This document shows positions 1 through 7,933 of a DNA stretch of 12,107 nucleotides, in pieces (position 1 is the first letter of the stretch; each line of letters starts with the position of its first letter). Origin of the DNA: Patescibacteria group bacterium (GTDB lineage Bacteria > Patescibacteriota > Minisyncoccia > Phycocordibacterales > SBAW01); the NCBI GenBank assembly GCA_030916835.1, contig JAUPWA010000013.1, positions 1 to 12,107 of the forward strand, written 5' to 3'. The position numbers and the translations under genes are program-made. Below the pieces are notes generated by a model, which made no database searches, was not told the origin of the DNA, and saw nothing but the letters and a program-made list of their open reading frames with translations.

Positions 1-324
1 AACATACTTTTTACCCGGCTCAATCCCAACACCACCCCCTCCTTCATCTTTTAGAACCTCCAGGAACGTCCCTTCACCGGTACCCAGGTCGCATATTCCC
101 GATAGCGGCATGTATTGGCGCATACGTGCAATACGATCTTTGCAATTACGTATACGTGCTTCACGACGCGCCGGAGTCGAAGCTGGGTCGGACTCGTCAT
201 AGTACGAGATCGGTACATCAAAATCTCGCCGCCACAAAAGCCCACACTCACCACAGCGATAGAGTGGCACGTTGTTGTATATAACCGACTCTGGGTTCGT
301 TGAACCGCAAACATGACACATCAT
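1..324 (-). CDS. Zinc-ribbon SAM-dependent methyltransferase, 5' part only (C-terminus beyond left edge)
   Basis: The first 108 codons of a class I SAM-dependent methyltransferase are visible; the rest lies beyond position 1. A four-cysteine zinc-ribbon-like knuckle opens the protein (CHVCG at residues 3-7, RCGECG at 23-28). SAM-binding motif I follows (ICDLGTGEGTF, 77-87), then GVGIEPG (98-104), whose Glu102 would bind the ribose of SAM. This N-terminal ribbon plus Rossmann layout is common in methyltransferases of sugar and cell-envelope loci. It is the last visible gene of a minus-strand operon. Its ATG (324-322) overlaps the TGA stop of the GT4-GtrA gene in an ATGA arrangement, which suggests translational coupling. 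The next codon is also ATG, so the start could be one codon later. No Shine-Dalgarno sequence precedes it. The substrate cannot be told; a sugar hydroxyl or sugar nucleotide is a guess from context. Confidence 0.85.
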   Translation of the reverse strand, partial: MMCHVCGSTNPESVIYNNVPLYRCGECGLLWRRDFDVPISYYDESDPASTPARREARIRNCKDRIARMRQYMPLSGICDLGTGEGTFLEVLKDEGGGGVGIEPGKKYV

Positions 325-1826
325 ATAAAGATAACACTACGATATAAGAAAAAGGTTCCTATAGCGATAAGGAAGGCGGTAACAAGCGCAGAAAACATAT
401 ACCACAGATGTAGCACGTCGGTGAGTACGTACAACAAACCTATCGTGATCAATAGATTTACCATGGCCGCAATAAAATACAGCATGAGCTGTGTGTGGGT
501 GCGGCCTGTATTATGCTCAAAGGTCCAAAATTTTTGAAGCAAGAAACTCACCGCAAACGCCGCCAAAAATGCTACTGTCGCTGAGACAAGATAGTACACG
601 TGAAAAAGATCAGTGAGCACAAAAAGAATAATGAAATTTGTGCACGCCGAAAGGCCGCCAGCTATAGCAAACTTCACTACCTGTCGATGCTGCGGGCGTA
701 CGATGCCGCGGGCGGCTTGGGTTTGATCAAGAAACCGCACGATACTTTCTGCGCGAGACCTCCAGGTATAGCGCTCAACATTTGTACGCGCTTGGTTTGC
801 TTTTTGCGCAGCCTCTCCATCAGTGAGGGCATGCATGATACCTCGCGCAAGGTCTGAGGTATCGTCAGGTACGACAAAGTAGGCGCTTTCTTCGTCGAGC
901 ACTTCGCGCAGTGAGGGGAGATCGGAAGCAACAATAGGCCGCTTTGAGGCCATGTAGGTAAAAAGTTTTAATGGTGAGGTAAAACGCACTGACGTTTCGT
1001 CTGTGGCGGTATTAGGCAACACCAACACATCAGCGGCCACTTGATTGTTGGCAAGCTCAGCATACGGACGATAACCAAGAAATTGAACATTTGGATACCT
1101 CTCTTGCAGCTCATGCACCTGACCCTCTTCACCACCAATAATAACGACGTGTACACTCTCTAACTGTTTTGATGCTTCAAGCAGCGTCCCCACCCCCTTC
1201 CACCCATCAAGCCGGCCAATATACATCGCCACCTGTGCATTCTGCGTAATGCCGAGGCGCGTACGCGCCACAGCTTTTGATTCAGGGTTTGAAAAGTCAC
1301 TAAGATCAACAGCGTCATGAGCAACGAGCACATGCTCTGGCGCAACTCCTAAAGCCACGAGTGTGTCTGCTACACCACCAGTAATTGCTACAAACTGGGC
1401 ATGACGCGCTACAAGTCGTATGAGCCAACGAGGCTCACGCCCATGCACCTCAAACAACAGTGGCGTGCCTGGCAGCAGCAGCGCAAGTAGTAGCGCGAGT
1501 ATTCGGTCGCGCGTATATAGCACTTCTGCACCACAACGCTTCGCATACCAAGCTGCGCGCAGCGCAAAAAGAATAGTGGTGATCAAAAAACCAAAGCGAC
1601 CGAGCTGCACAAAATCGAGCGTTTTGCAGGTATGTATCGAAAAGCGTTGCTCAACTTTGTAGTACGAAAAGGCGTCGTCCACAACATGTGTCTTGCGCCC
1701 CGGCACCACTAACTCCATCTGCGAGCCTGTACTCGCCAGAGCTTCGCACATCTTCATAATTTGCAGGCCATGCGCCTTCTCGGTGGGCAGCCGAATGGCT
1801 GCAATATACAAAATGTGCGGTGACAT
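321..1826 (-). CDS. GT4 glycosyltransferase fused to a C-terminal GtrA-like membrane domain
   Basis: A 501-residue two-part protein. Residues 1-370 are a GT-B fold family 4 glycosyltransferase: N-terminal Rossmann half with RLPTEKAHG (12-20) and EVHGRE (126-131), linker, then the donor-binding half with YIGRLDGWKG (202-211) and SPLKLFTYMASKRPIVASDL (284-303). Residues 383-501 are a GtrA/DPMS-type domain with about four membrane helices (near 383-402, 410-430, 446-468, 476-496) and the family's QKFWTF signature (431-436). GtrA proteins are thought to flip polyprenyl-phosphate sugars; GT4 enzymes use nucleotide sugars in the cytoplasm. The two are usually separate proteins. The position normally held by the second Glu of the GT4 EX7E motif is Thr290. 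The ATG start lies 18 bp after the stop of the GtrB-like gene, without a clear ribosome-binding site. The gene ends in TGA overlapping the next ATG. Domain calls are firm; the sugar and the reason for the fusion are not known. Confidence 0.9.
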   Translation of the reverse strand: MSPHILYIAAIRLPTEKAHGLQIMKMCEALASTGSQMELVVPGRKTHVVDDAFSYYKVEQRFSIHTCKTLDFVQLGRFGFLITTILFALRAAWYAKRCGAEVLYTRDRILALLLALLLPGTPLLFEVHGREPRWLIRLVARHAQFVAITGGVADTLVALGVAPEHVLVAHDAVDLSDFSNPESKAVARTRLGITQNAQVAMYIGRLDGWKGVGTLLEASKQLESVHVVIIGGEEGQVHELQERYPNVQFLGYRPYAELANNQVAADVLVLPNTATDETSVRFTSPLKLFTYMASKRPIVASDLPSLREVLDEESAYFVVPDDTSDLARGIMHALTDGEAAQKANQARTNVERYTWRSRAESIVRFLDQTQAARGIVRPQHRQVVKFAIAGGLSACTNFIILFVLTDLFHVYYLVSATVAFLAAFAVSFLLQKFWTFEHNTGRTHTQLMLYFIAAMVNLLITIGLLYVLTDVLHLWYMFSALVTAFLIAIGTFFLYRSVIFI

Positions 1827-1844
1827 GAGCTTAAGAGTACCAGA

Positions 1845-2792
1845 TTATGCGACCTCTTTAACCTCTCCCACGAGGTACGGTTTGCGTCCCTGAGACTCAT
1901 AGTAAGTGCGCATGAGCATCTCGGCGATAACACCAAACAGTATGAACTGCAGGCCAATGATTATGAAAAAAATAGCAAGCACCGGCAGTGACACAATCGG
2001 ATTGTGCATACCAAGCAGGCGTAGCGCAATAACAGCACTGCCACACACGACACCCGCCAAAATACTCACGACCCCCCACCCGCCAAAAAAGTGCATGGGG
2101 CGGTTGAGATACTTATACATAAAAACGACAAACACGAGGTCAAGCAGCACCCGCACGATGCGACCAGTGCCATAGTTACTTTTGCCATGTACCCGTGGCT
2201 GATAGGACACGGGCACCTCCGTAACCGTGCCGCCCTGCCACGCAACATAGGCTGGGATAAAGCGGTGCATCTGACCATACAACTGCACTCCTTTGAGATA
2301 CTCGGCACGATATGCTTTGAGCGTACAGCCGTAGTCGTGGAGCTTTGTGCCACTAAGGGTCGAGATAAGCCAGTTTGCGGTAACCGACGGGAGTTTACGA
2401 GTGAAATACGCACCCTGCCAGCGGTCACGCCGCCAACCCGAGACCACATCAAACCCCTCACTGCATCGAGCAAGTAGGAGCGGAATATCACGAGGATCAT
2501 TCTCAAGGTCTGAGTCGAGCGTCACAATAATGCTCCCCGTTGCTTGCTCGATACCTGCCGCGAGCGCTGCGGTTTGGCCAAAGTTGCGCTTGAGACGAAT
2601 AGCAGTCACTGGGCGACCTTTCGAGAGCTCAAGTATTTTTTGGTAGGAGCCATCCTTCGAGCCGTCGTCCACCATAATGACCTCGTAGGATTGGGTAAAT
2701 TTCGCCAGCGCCTCACTAAGGCGCTCAAAAAGCCCAGGCAAATTGAGGGCCTCGTTGTAGATAGGAATGACAATAGATACCTTTTCTGCCAC
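1845..2792 (-). CDS. GtrB/ArnC-like polyprenyl-phosphate glycosyltransferase (GT2) with two C-terminal membrane helices
   Basis: A 315-residue GT2 enzyme expected to transfer a sugar from a nucleotide donor to undecaprenyl phosphate at the inner face of the membrane. Visible motifs: VIPIYNEA (8-15), VDDGSKDGS (41-49), metal-binding LDSDLENDP (92-100), DYGCTLKAYR (153-162), HRFIPAYVAW (176-185) and QPRVHGKSNYG (198-208). Two hydrophobic helices follow at about 237-262 and 268-296, as in GtrB, ArnC and DPM1-type bacterial enzymes, and the length is normal for that group. The start is GTG: an in-frame TAG lies 12 bases upstream and the next Met is residue 40, well inside the catalytic fold. It is the first gene of the minus-strand operon, and its downstream neighbour carries a GtrA domain, the usual GtrB partner. 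The transferred sugar (glucose, mannose or other) cannot be told from sequence. Confidence 0.92.
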   Translation of the reverse strand: MAEKVSIVIPIYNEALNLPGLFERLSEALAKFTQSYEVIMVDDGSKDGSYQKILELSKGRPVTAIRLKRNFGQTAALAAGIEQATGSIIVTLDSDLENDPRDIPLLLARCSEGFDVVSGWRRDRWQGAYFTRKLPSVTANWLISTLSGTKLHDYGCTLKAYRAEYLKGVQLYGQMHRFIPAYVAWQGGTVTEVPVSYQPRVHGKSNYGTGRIVRVLLDLVFVVFMYKYLNRPMHFFGGWGVVSILAGVVCGSAVIALRLLGMHNPIVSLPVLAIFFIIIGLQFILFGVIAEMLMRTYYESQGRKPYLVGEVKEVA

Positions 2793-2839
2793 GCCCCAGT
2801 TCTACCATACTCAAGAGAAAAACGGTACACTCGTGAGTA
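2793..2839. promoter_or_regulatory. Divergent promoter region between the two main operons
   Basis: A 47-bp gap separates the GTG of the leftward GtrB-like gene from the ATG of the rightward SGNH gene, so both operons must be driven from here or from inside the neighbouring genes. On the plus strand TACACT (2826-2831) is a possible -10 element. It ends 8 bases before the ATG, so the transcript would be nearly leaderless. On the minus strand TATGGT (2809-2804) is a possible -10. No convincing -35 is seen for either. The arms TACTCA (2808-2813) and TGAGTA (2834-2839) are inverted copies 20 bp apart. The existence of promoters follows from the layout; the exact boxes are weak guesses. Confidence 0.4.
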
Positions 2840-3814
2840 ATGCCAAAGCCGGGAGCCGCCAGACTTTTTGTAAAACTCGCCTTTTTGTTCGGGCCGTTTT
2901 TGTTGTTGGCAGCAGGGGTGTTTGCAGTCATTGAATCGCCAGCGACCACTAAGCGTGCCTACCTGGATGACAAAATCGCGCGGCTTATTACGAACACACC
3001 TGAGCGGCCTCGTGTCATTGTTGCGGGCGACTCGCGTGCCCAGAGTAATATTATCCCCCGCGTGTTAGATGCAGAGTTAAAAACCAACACAGCGAATGTA
3101 GCAGTTGGTGTTGGACTGCTCTACCAAACCGTTGATGCGCTCAAAAAAGCTGATGCGCTTAATCACCAGAGTCTCATTATTATAAGTGTGAGCAGCTACC
3201 AAATAAGTGATGGATTTGTACTCGATGCCGACCCTATCGATGTGGAGGTTATCGCCCACAAACAGTGGGGTGTGCAAAAAATCATGGATGCGAGAAATTA
3301 TTTTGATAACCAGTACGACTACTACTTCAATCGACTCAAAACCTTTTTGCGCCCCGACGTCTCTGACCCAGAGCGCATGAGTGAGGAGGTGTTTGCTGCA
3401 AAAGGTTACACCGAAAAAAAAGGTCTCTTTGCCTCCACATCGGGCCCAAACACCACCGACGAGGTGTACCAGAACGTGACTGTTGGCGGCGTTAAACAAA
3501 AAAAGTTTGAGGAAGCGCTACGCACCCTGGGCGCCACCAACGACACTGTCGTTATTATCGAGCCACCATACGCACCCTCTGCCTGGCGGGCCTACGACGG
3601 CACAAATGCCAAAACCACCGAAGAGCAGTTTGCAGACATCATTCACTCAGCCATTGCGCCTTACCCCAACATGCACATGAAGCATTACGCTCTTACACCA
3701 ACCACACTGCAAGATAGTGCGTTTGCCGACTCAGTGCACCTCAATAAAGCAGGGGCTGAGATTTTCACCAAGCAACTAGCGCGTGACGTAAAAAGTTTGC
3801 TGCCGAAACACTAA
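2840..3814 (+). CDS. Membrane-anchored SGNH hydrolase-like protein (DltD/AlgJ-like partner of MBOAT)
   Basis: A 324-residue protein with one N-terminal membrane helix (about 10-31, after Lys/Arg-containing residues 1-9) and the rest presumably outside the membrane. It has SGNH-family block I, VAGDSRAQSN (61-70), giving Ser65 as nucleophile, and block V, FADSVHLNKAG (295-305), giving Asp297 and His300. The order Ser at the N-terminal end and Asp-x-x-His at the C-terminal end matches DltD and other extracytoplasmic acyl-transfer partners of MBOAT proteins. An MBOAT gene follows after 2 bp, which strongly supports a shared acylation pathway: MBOAT moves the acyl group across the membrane and this protein attaches it to, or removes it from, a glycan. 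The ATG at 2840 is the first good start after the divergent region; only a weak GTGAG lies upstream. The acyl group (acetyl most likely by analogy) and the acceptor are inferred. Confidence 0.85.
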   Translation: MPKPGAARLFVKLAFLFGPFLLLAAGVFAVIESPATTKRAYLDDKIARLITNTPERPRVIVAGDSRAQSNIIPRVLDAELKTNTANVAVGVGLLYQTVDALKKADALNHQSLIIISVSSYQISDGFVLDADPIDVEVIAHKQWGVQKIMDARNYFDNQYDYYFNRLKTFLRPDVSDPERMSEEVFAAKGYTEKKGLFASTSGPNTTDEVYQNVTVGGVKQKKFEEALRTLGATNDTVVIIEPPYAPSAWRAYDGTNAKTTEEQFADIIHSAIAPYPNMHMKHYALTPTTLQDSAFADSVHLNKAGAEIFTKQLARDVKSLLPKH

Positions 3815-3816
3815 TC

Positions 3817-5280
3817 ATGACCTTTGTAACGTATCAGTTTTATATCTTTTTCATACTTACAACACTGCTGTATTTCAGTATCCCGTACAAGTGGCGGCCG
3901 AGGCTCATACTGCTTGCTAGTTGTGCGTTTTATGCAGCACTTATCCCGGTGTATCTCCTCATTCTTTTTCTCCTTATTACGATCGACTACACTACGGCGC
4001 GCCTTATGGAGCGTGTGCAGGAGCGGGCGCGCACCCATCTTCTTCTCATAAGCATCATCTCGCTGTGTGGCATACTGTTTACTTTTAAATATTTTGATTT
4101 CTTTGCAGCAAATGTGCACACTATAGCCGAGCTTATCGGTTGGCACTACAACACCACCCTTCTCATGCTTGCTCTCCCACTGGGCCTCTCGTTCCACACC
4201 TTCCAGAGCCTCAGTTATGTCATAGAAGTCTACCGCGGCAAGCAGCCCGCAGAGAAAAACTTTTTCACCTACGCACTCTATGTCATGTTTTATCCCCAAC
4301 TGGTCGCAGGACCTATCGAGCGGCCGCAGCAACTCCTGCCACAGCTCCACGGCCACCACACGTTTAACTACGAGCGCGTAAAACTTGGGCTCATACGCAT
4401 GACATGGGGCCTCTTTAAAAAGACGGTTATTGCAGACCATCTTGGGCTCGCGGTGACACACGTGTTTGACCACCCTGAGCTTCACCCGGGCGTTTCTCTC
4501 ATGATGGCCGCCTCCTTCTTCACTCTGCAGCTTTATTTTGACTTTTCAGGCTACTGCGACATAGCACTTGGGGCTGCACAGGTACTCGGCATTACCCTTG
4601 TTGAAAACTTTAAGCAGCCATTTTCCTCACGTTCAATAGCTGAGTGGTGGCGCCGATGGCATATCTCACTTTCAAACTGGTTTCGCGACTATCTCTACTA
4701 CCCGCTCATACTGTCCAAAAAAATTACTCCCCTGCGCATCTATGGCACCACCCTACTCACTTTTCTTGTGATGGGTCTGTGGCACGGCGCCAATTGGACC
4801 TACGTTATTCTCGGTGGGTTGCATGGCACATACATCATCGTAGGCACCATGACGCAAAAGTGGCGCGAGAAATTTCACATCTGGAGCACTCTTGTGCGCT
4901 ACCCAAAACTGCACCGCACGCTCCAGATTGCCACCGTGTTTACGCTCGTAACATTTAGTTTTATCTTCTTCCGCGCGCAAACGCTCTCACAGGCACTCTA
5001 CATCGCGACACATCTTTTTGTTGGTATAGAACAGATATGGAACCCGCTATACCTCAAAGCAACACTTTTGAGCAACGGGCTTTTCATCAAGGCTGCGGCA
5101 GCGCTCCCGCTCGCACTCCTTGTGCTGTGGGTCGAATCACGACTTGGTGATGGCACAGTTAGTACCTTTTTTGCTCGTCAAAAAGCTATGGTACGCTGGG
5201 CGGCATACTACGCACTCATCATCATGCTTATCTTCTTTAATACGGGCGCAGGGCCTGGATTCATTTACTTCCAATTTTAA
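3817..5280 (+). CDS. MBOAT-family membrane O-acyltransferase (AlgI/DltB-like)
   Basis: A 487-residue polytopic membrane protein of the MBOAT family, close to the usual length of AlgI. Diagnostic segments are HTFQSLSYVIEVYRGK (127-142), FYPQLVAGPIERP (158-170), LYFDFSGYCDIALG (239-252), WWRRWHISLSNWFRDYLY (277-294) and GLWHGANWTYVILGGLHG (320-337). His323 and His336 are the likely catalytic histidines. Family members take an acyl group from a cytoplasmic donor and pass it through the membrane for O-acylation of alginate, peptidoglycan, teichoic acid or other polymers. The gene starts 2 bp after the SGNH stop and ends 1 bp before the asnB start, so it sits in a tightly coupled operon. No Shine-Dalgarno sequence is present, so translation probably depends on coupling. 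All key residues look intact. O-acetylation of a surface glycan is the most likely role, inferred from family and neighbours. Confidence 0.93.
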   Translation: MTFVTYQFYIFFILTTLLYFSIPYKWRPRLILLASCAFYAALIPVYLLILFLLITIDYTTARLMERVQERARTHLLLISIISLCGILFTFKYFDFFAANVHTIAELIGWHYNTTLLMLALPLGLSFHTFQSLSYVIEVYRGKQPAEKNFFTYALYVMFYPQLVAGPIERPQQLLPQLHGHHTFNYERVKLGLIRMTWGLFKKTVIADHLGLAVTHVFDHPELHPGVSLMMAASFFTLQLYFDFSGYCDIALGAAQVLGITLVENFKQPFSSRSIAEWWRRWHISLSNWFRDYLYYPLILSKKITPLRIYGTTLLTFLVMGLWHGANWTYVILGGLHGTYIIVGTMTQKWREKFHIWSTLVRYPKLHRTLQIATVFTLVTFSFIFFRAQTLSQALYIATHLFVGIEQIWNPLYLKATLLSNGLFIKAAAALPLALLVLWVESRLGDGTVSTFFARQKAMVRWAAYYALIIMLIFFNTGAGPGFIYFQF

Positions 5281-5281
5281 T

Positions 5282-7147
5282 ATGTGTGGCATTACTGGGT
5301 ACATAGGTGAAGGATCAAAAGACACGCTCGAGGCGATGAGTGCCGCCATAGCACACCGTGGTCCCGACGCGCACGGCGCCTGGCTTTCTCAAAACAGTAG
5401 CGTAGGGCTTGCGCACCAACGACTCGCCATTATCGACCTCTCCCCCGGTGGCGCACAACCGATGGTGAGCACTGATGGTCGGTACGTCGTTGTTTTTAAT
5501 GGTGAGATATACAATTTTCAAGAACTAAAAAAGGAGTTGTCAGGCTACCCGTTCAAAAGCAGCTCTGACACAGAGGTTATCTTGGCAGCATTCAGCATAT
5601 GGGGCACTAGCGCATTTGAGCGTTTGGGTGGCATGTTTGCGCTCGCACTCTACGACACACACGAGCACGAGCTCATCCTCGCGCGCGACCGAATGGGTAA
5701 AAAACCGCTCTATTGGAGCAACCATGGTACTACCCTTTTGTTTGGTTCAGAGCTCAAAGCACTGCGTGCGCACCCGCTCCTGCAAGCGTCGCTCGACACG
5801 CGTTCACTGGGGCACTATCTCGCTCGCGAATATGTACCCACACCACACACAATATATACGGACGTACAAAAACTACCGCCCGCCAGCTATCTCCGCTACA
5901 AAAACAATACCGTTACCATCGAGACCTACTGGCAACCACGCGAGAGTGTGCAGCAACCTCTAAGCGAAGTAGCAGCTCTCGAGCGCTTTGATGAGCTATT
6001 ATCCCGCGCAACCCACGAGCGCTTGGTTGCTGATGTGCCTGTTGGCATCTTTCTCTCCGGCGGCATCGACAGCTCAACGGTTGCCTACTACGCGTCAAAG
6101 ACTTCAACCACACAGATTCAAACATTCTCGATTGGGTTCAGTGAAAAAAGTTTTGACGAGTCCTCGCACGCGCGGCTAGTTGCTAAACATCTTGGCACCA
6201 ACCATCACGAGGCTCTACTCAGCGCACATGACGCACTCGCACTCGTGCAAGACATATCAGAAGTGTTCGATGAGCCGGTTGCTGATGCTTCAGTGTTACC
6301 AACCCTCCTGCTTTCGCGCTTCACCCGCGAGCATGTCACGGTGGCGCTTGGTGGTGATGGCGCGGATGAACTACTCCTCGGGTATCCAACATTCAAAGCT
6401 GAGCAGTACGCCAAAGCGTATAGCAAGGCTCCCTCCTTTGTACGCAATGCGGCAAAGCATGCTGCGAGCCATGTCCCCGCTGCAAGCACCTACATGAATC
6501 TTGGGTTTAAGGCGCGCAAATTTACGCATGACTTTACACACGACCCTCTCGAGCGCCACCTGCAGTGGCTCGGGAGTTTTCGTGAAGACGAGCTCTCCAC
6601 TCTATTGGCGCCCGAGGTTACAGAACAGGCACGAGGCATAACGCGCGAGTTAACTGAGCAGTGGCGAGGCGAGTGCCCAGATCTCACCGGCATGAACGCT
6701 CTTTCGCATCTCTACCTGCGCACCTACCTACTCGACCAGGTGCTGGTGAAGGTTGATCGTGCGAGTATGCGCTATGCACTTGAGGTGCGCGCACCGTTTC
6801 TTTCAACTGAGATTGTGGAATTTTTAGTCGCACTACCACCGGAGATGAAATACCACCGAGGCACTACAAAATATCTGCTAAAAAAATTAATGCGTGGGAA
6901 ATTGCCCAACGAGATTATTGATCGACCAAAACAAGGATTTGCCGCGCCCACCGCAGCGTGGCTGCGCCATGAGCTCAAAGATCTTCTTATAGACACACTT
7001 GCTCCCAGTCACCTCGCCTCAGGCCTTTTCAATGCCAAAGAAGTGCAAAAGTTGGTGCACCAACACCTCGAAGGCTCCCACAACCATGCCAAAAAACTTT
7101 GGACACTGCTTGTCTTTCAGCTGTGGTGGGACCGGTGGATGAAATAG
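5282..7147 (+). CDS. asnB: Glutamine-hydrolysing asparagine synthetase-type amidotransferase
   Basis: A complete 621-residue class II glutamine amidotransferase plus synthetase. The start is fixed by chemistry: ATG followed by TGT gives MCGITGYIG, leaving Cys2 as the N-terminal nucleophile once Met is removed. Glutaminase motifs: HRGPDAHG (25-32), HQRLAIIDLS (45-54), FNGEIYNF (72-79), SDTEVIL (95-101), ARDRMGKKPLYW (134-145). Synthetase motifs: the ATP pyrophosphatase loop FLSGGIDSS (257-265), GGDGADELLLGY (357-368), VDRASM (491-496), EVRAPFL (501-507). It normally converts aspartate to asparagine with ATP and glutamine. Homologues inside O-antigen and capsule loci are proposed to amidate uronic acids instead. 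The gene starts 1 bp after the MBOAT stop with no ribosome-binding site. Enzyme family is certain. A glycan-specific substrate is inferred from context only; ordinary asparagine synthesis remains possible. Confidence 0.95.
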   Translation: MCGITGYIGEGSKDTLEAMSAAIAHRGPDAHGAWLSQNSSVGLAHQRLAIIDLSPGGAQPMVSTDGRYVVVFNGEIYNFQELKKELSGYPFKSSSDTEVILAAFSIWGTSAFERLGGMFALALYDTHEHELILARDRMGKKPLYWSNHGTTLLFGSELKALRAHPLLQASLDTRSLGHYLAREYVPTPHTIYTDVQKLPPASYLRYKNNTVTIETYWQPRESVQQPLSEVAALERFDELLSRATHERLVADVPVGIFLSGGIDSSTVAYYASKTSTTQIQTFSIGFSEKSFDESSHARLVAKHLGTNHHEALLSAHDALALVQDISEVFDEPVADASVLPTLLLSRFTREHVTVALGGDGADELLLGYPTFKAEQYAKAYSKAPSFVRNAAKHAASHVPAASTYMNLGFKARKFTHDFTHDPLERHLQWLGSFREDELSTLLAPEVTEQARGITRELTEQWRGECPDLTGMNALSHLYLRTYLLDQVLVKVDRASMRYALEVRAPFLSTEIVEFLVALPPEMKYHRGTTKYLLKKLMRGKLPNEIIDRPKQGFAAPTAAWLRHELKDLLIDTLAPSHLASGLFNAKEVQKLVHQHLEGSHNHAKKLWTLLVFQLWWDRWMK

Positions 7148-7171
7148 CCGTTTACTGTCATACTGTGGCAT

Positions 7172-7933
7172 ATGGCATCTGAAGAGAGGTTTGGCTACGA
7201 ATGGGAGAAATATGCAGAGATGGACCCGATCTATGAGGAGCAGTTTCGCAACTGGACTAATCTCACGCCCGAAACAGTAGCGGGAAAAGATATTCTCGAC
7301 GCAGGTTGTGGTATGGGCCGCAATAGCTACTGGCCGCTCTCCTGGGGAGCAAAAAGTGTCACCGGGATTGATAACGACGACCGCACACTTGCTTCAGCGA
7401 AAAAGACTCTTGCTGAATTCCCAAACGCAACAGTCACTCGCTGCGACATTTCAAACATTCCTTGGGAGAACCAGTTTGATATCGTGATGTGCATCGGCGT
7501 GCTGCACCACCTACGCAACCCCGAACTCGCACTCAAGAACTTCTCTCAGGCGCTGCGCCCTGACGGCAGACTTGTTATCTGGGTCTACAGTTATGAGGGC
7601 AATGAGTGGATCGTGCGCCTTGTCGACCCAGTGCGCAAAGCGATCACCTCTAAGCTGCCCCTCTCCGTCGTACATCTCCTCGCCTATTTCTGCTCTATCC
7701 CCCTCTACCTTTTCGTCAAACTATTCCGCGGCCCCTCACCGTATCTCAAACAACTCTCGACATTCAGATTCCATCACACTCATAGTATTGTTTTTGACCA
7801 ACTTATTCCGTCCGTCGCAAACTACTGGCGCCATGATGAGGTTTTTTCATTAGCCCAAAGCGCGGGAGTAAAAAACATTTCAGTCGAACTAACAAAGTCT
7901 GGCACCGGCTGGATTTTGACCGGTACAAAATAA
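7172..7933 (+). CDS. Class I SAM-dependent methyltransferase
   Basis: A 253-residue methyltransferase with a standard Rossmann core: motif I ILDAGCGMGRN (41-51), acidic GIDND (65-69) where Asp67 should hold the SAM ribose, CDISNIPW (91-98), and motif IV FDIVMCIGVLHHL (102-114). The opening FGYEWEKY (7-14) resembles other methyltransferases found in polysaccharide clusters. A hydrophobic stretch at about 163-183 could lie against the membrane. The ATG lies 24 bp after the asnB stop, the widest gap in this operon; CATACT (7160-7165) preceded by TGT might be an extended -10 for an internal promoter, but this is weak. Its TAA stop shares one base with the ATG of the next gene (TAATG), so the two are coupled. 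The substrate is unknown; methylation of a sugar or a lipid-linked intermediate is suggested by the neighbours. Confidence 0.85.
   Translation: MASEERFGYEWEKYAEMDPIYEEQFRNWTNLTPETVAGKDILDAGCGMGRNSYWPLSWGAKSVTGIDNDDRTLASAKKTLAEFPNATVTRCDISNIPWENQFDIVMCIGVLHHLRNPELALKNFSQALRPDGRLVIWVYSYEGNEWIVRLVDPVRKAITSKLPLSVVHLLAYFCSIPLYLFVKLFRGPSPYLKQLSTFRFHHTHSIVFDQLIPSVANYWRHDEVFSLAQSAGVKNISVELTKSGTGWILTGTK

Noticed and set aside
51..314. 87-residue minus-strand frame
   Set aside because: It lies out of frame inside the zinc-ribbon methyltransferase, which has recognisable motifs in the other frame.
321..324. Alternative genetic code with TGA as Gly or Trp
   Set aside because: TGA ends the GT4-GtrA gene right after a complete GtrA domain, and no other gene needs TGA read through.
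2066..2506. 146-residue minus-strand and 128-residue plus-strand open frames in the same region
   Set aside because: Both overlap the GtrB-like GT2 gene in other frames and look like low-complexity shadows.
3811..4485. 224-residue minus-strand open frame
   Set aside because: It is fully antisense to the well-supported MBOAT gene and has no recognisable motif or membrane pattern; a shadow of codon use.
5120..5281. Longer asnB reading frame starting inside the MBOAT gene
   Set aside because: It would bury the catalytic Cys2 behind 54 residues. Class II amidotransferases need Cys at the mature N-terminus, and the ATG at 5282 gives MCGI directly.
7148..7171. Possible terminator or strong promoter in the gap after asnB
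   Set aside because: No hairpin or T-run is seen. ACTGT is merely repeated, and the CATACT box lacks a -35, so I only mention it in the downstream gene entry.
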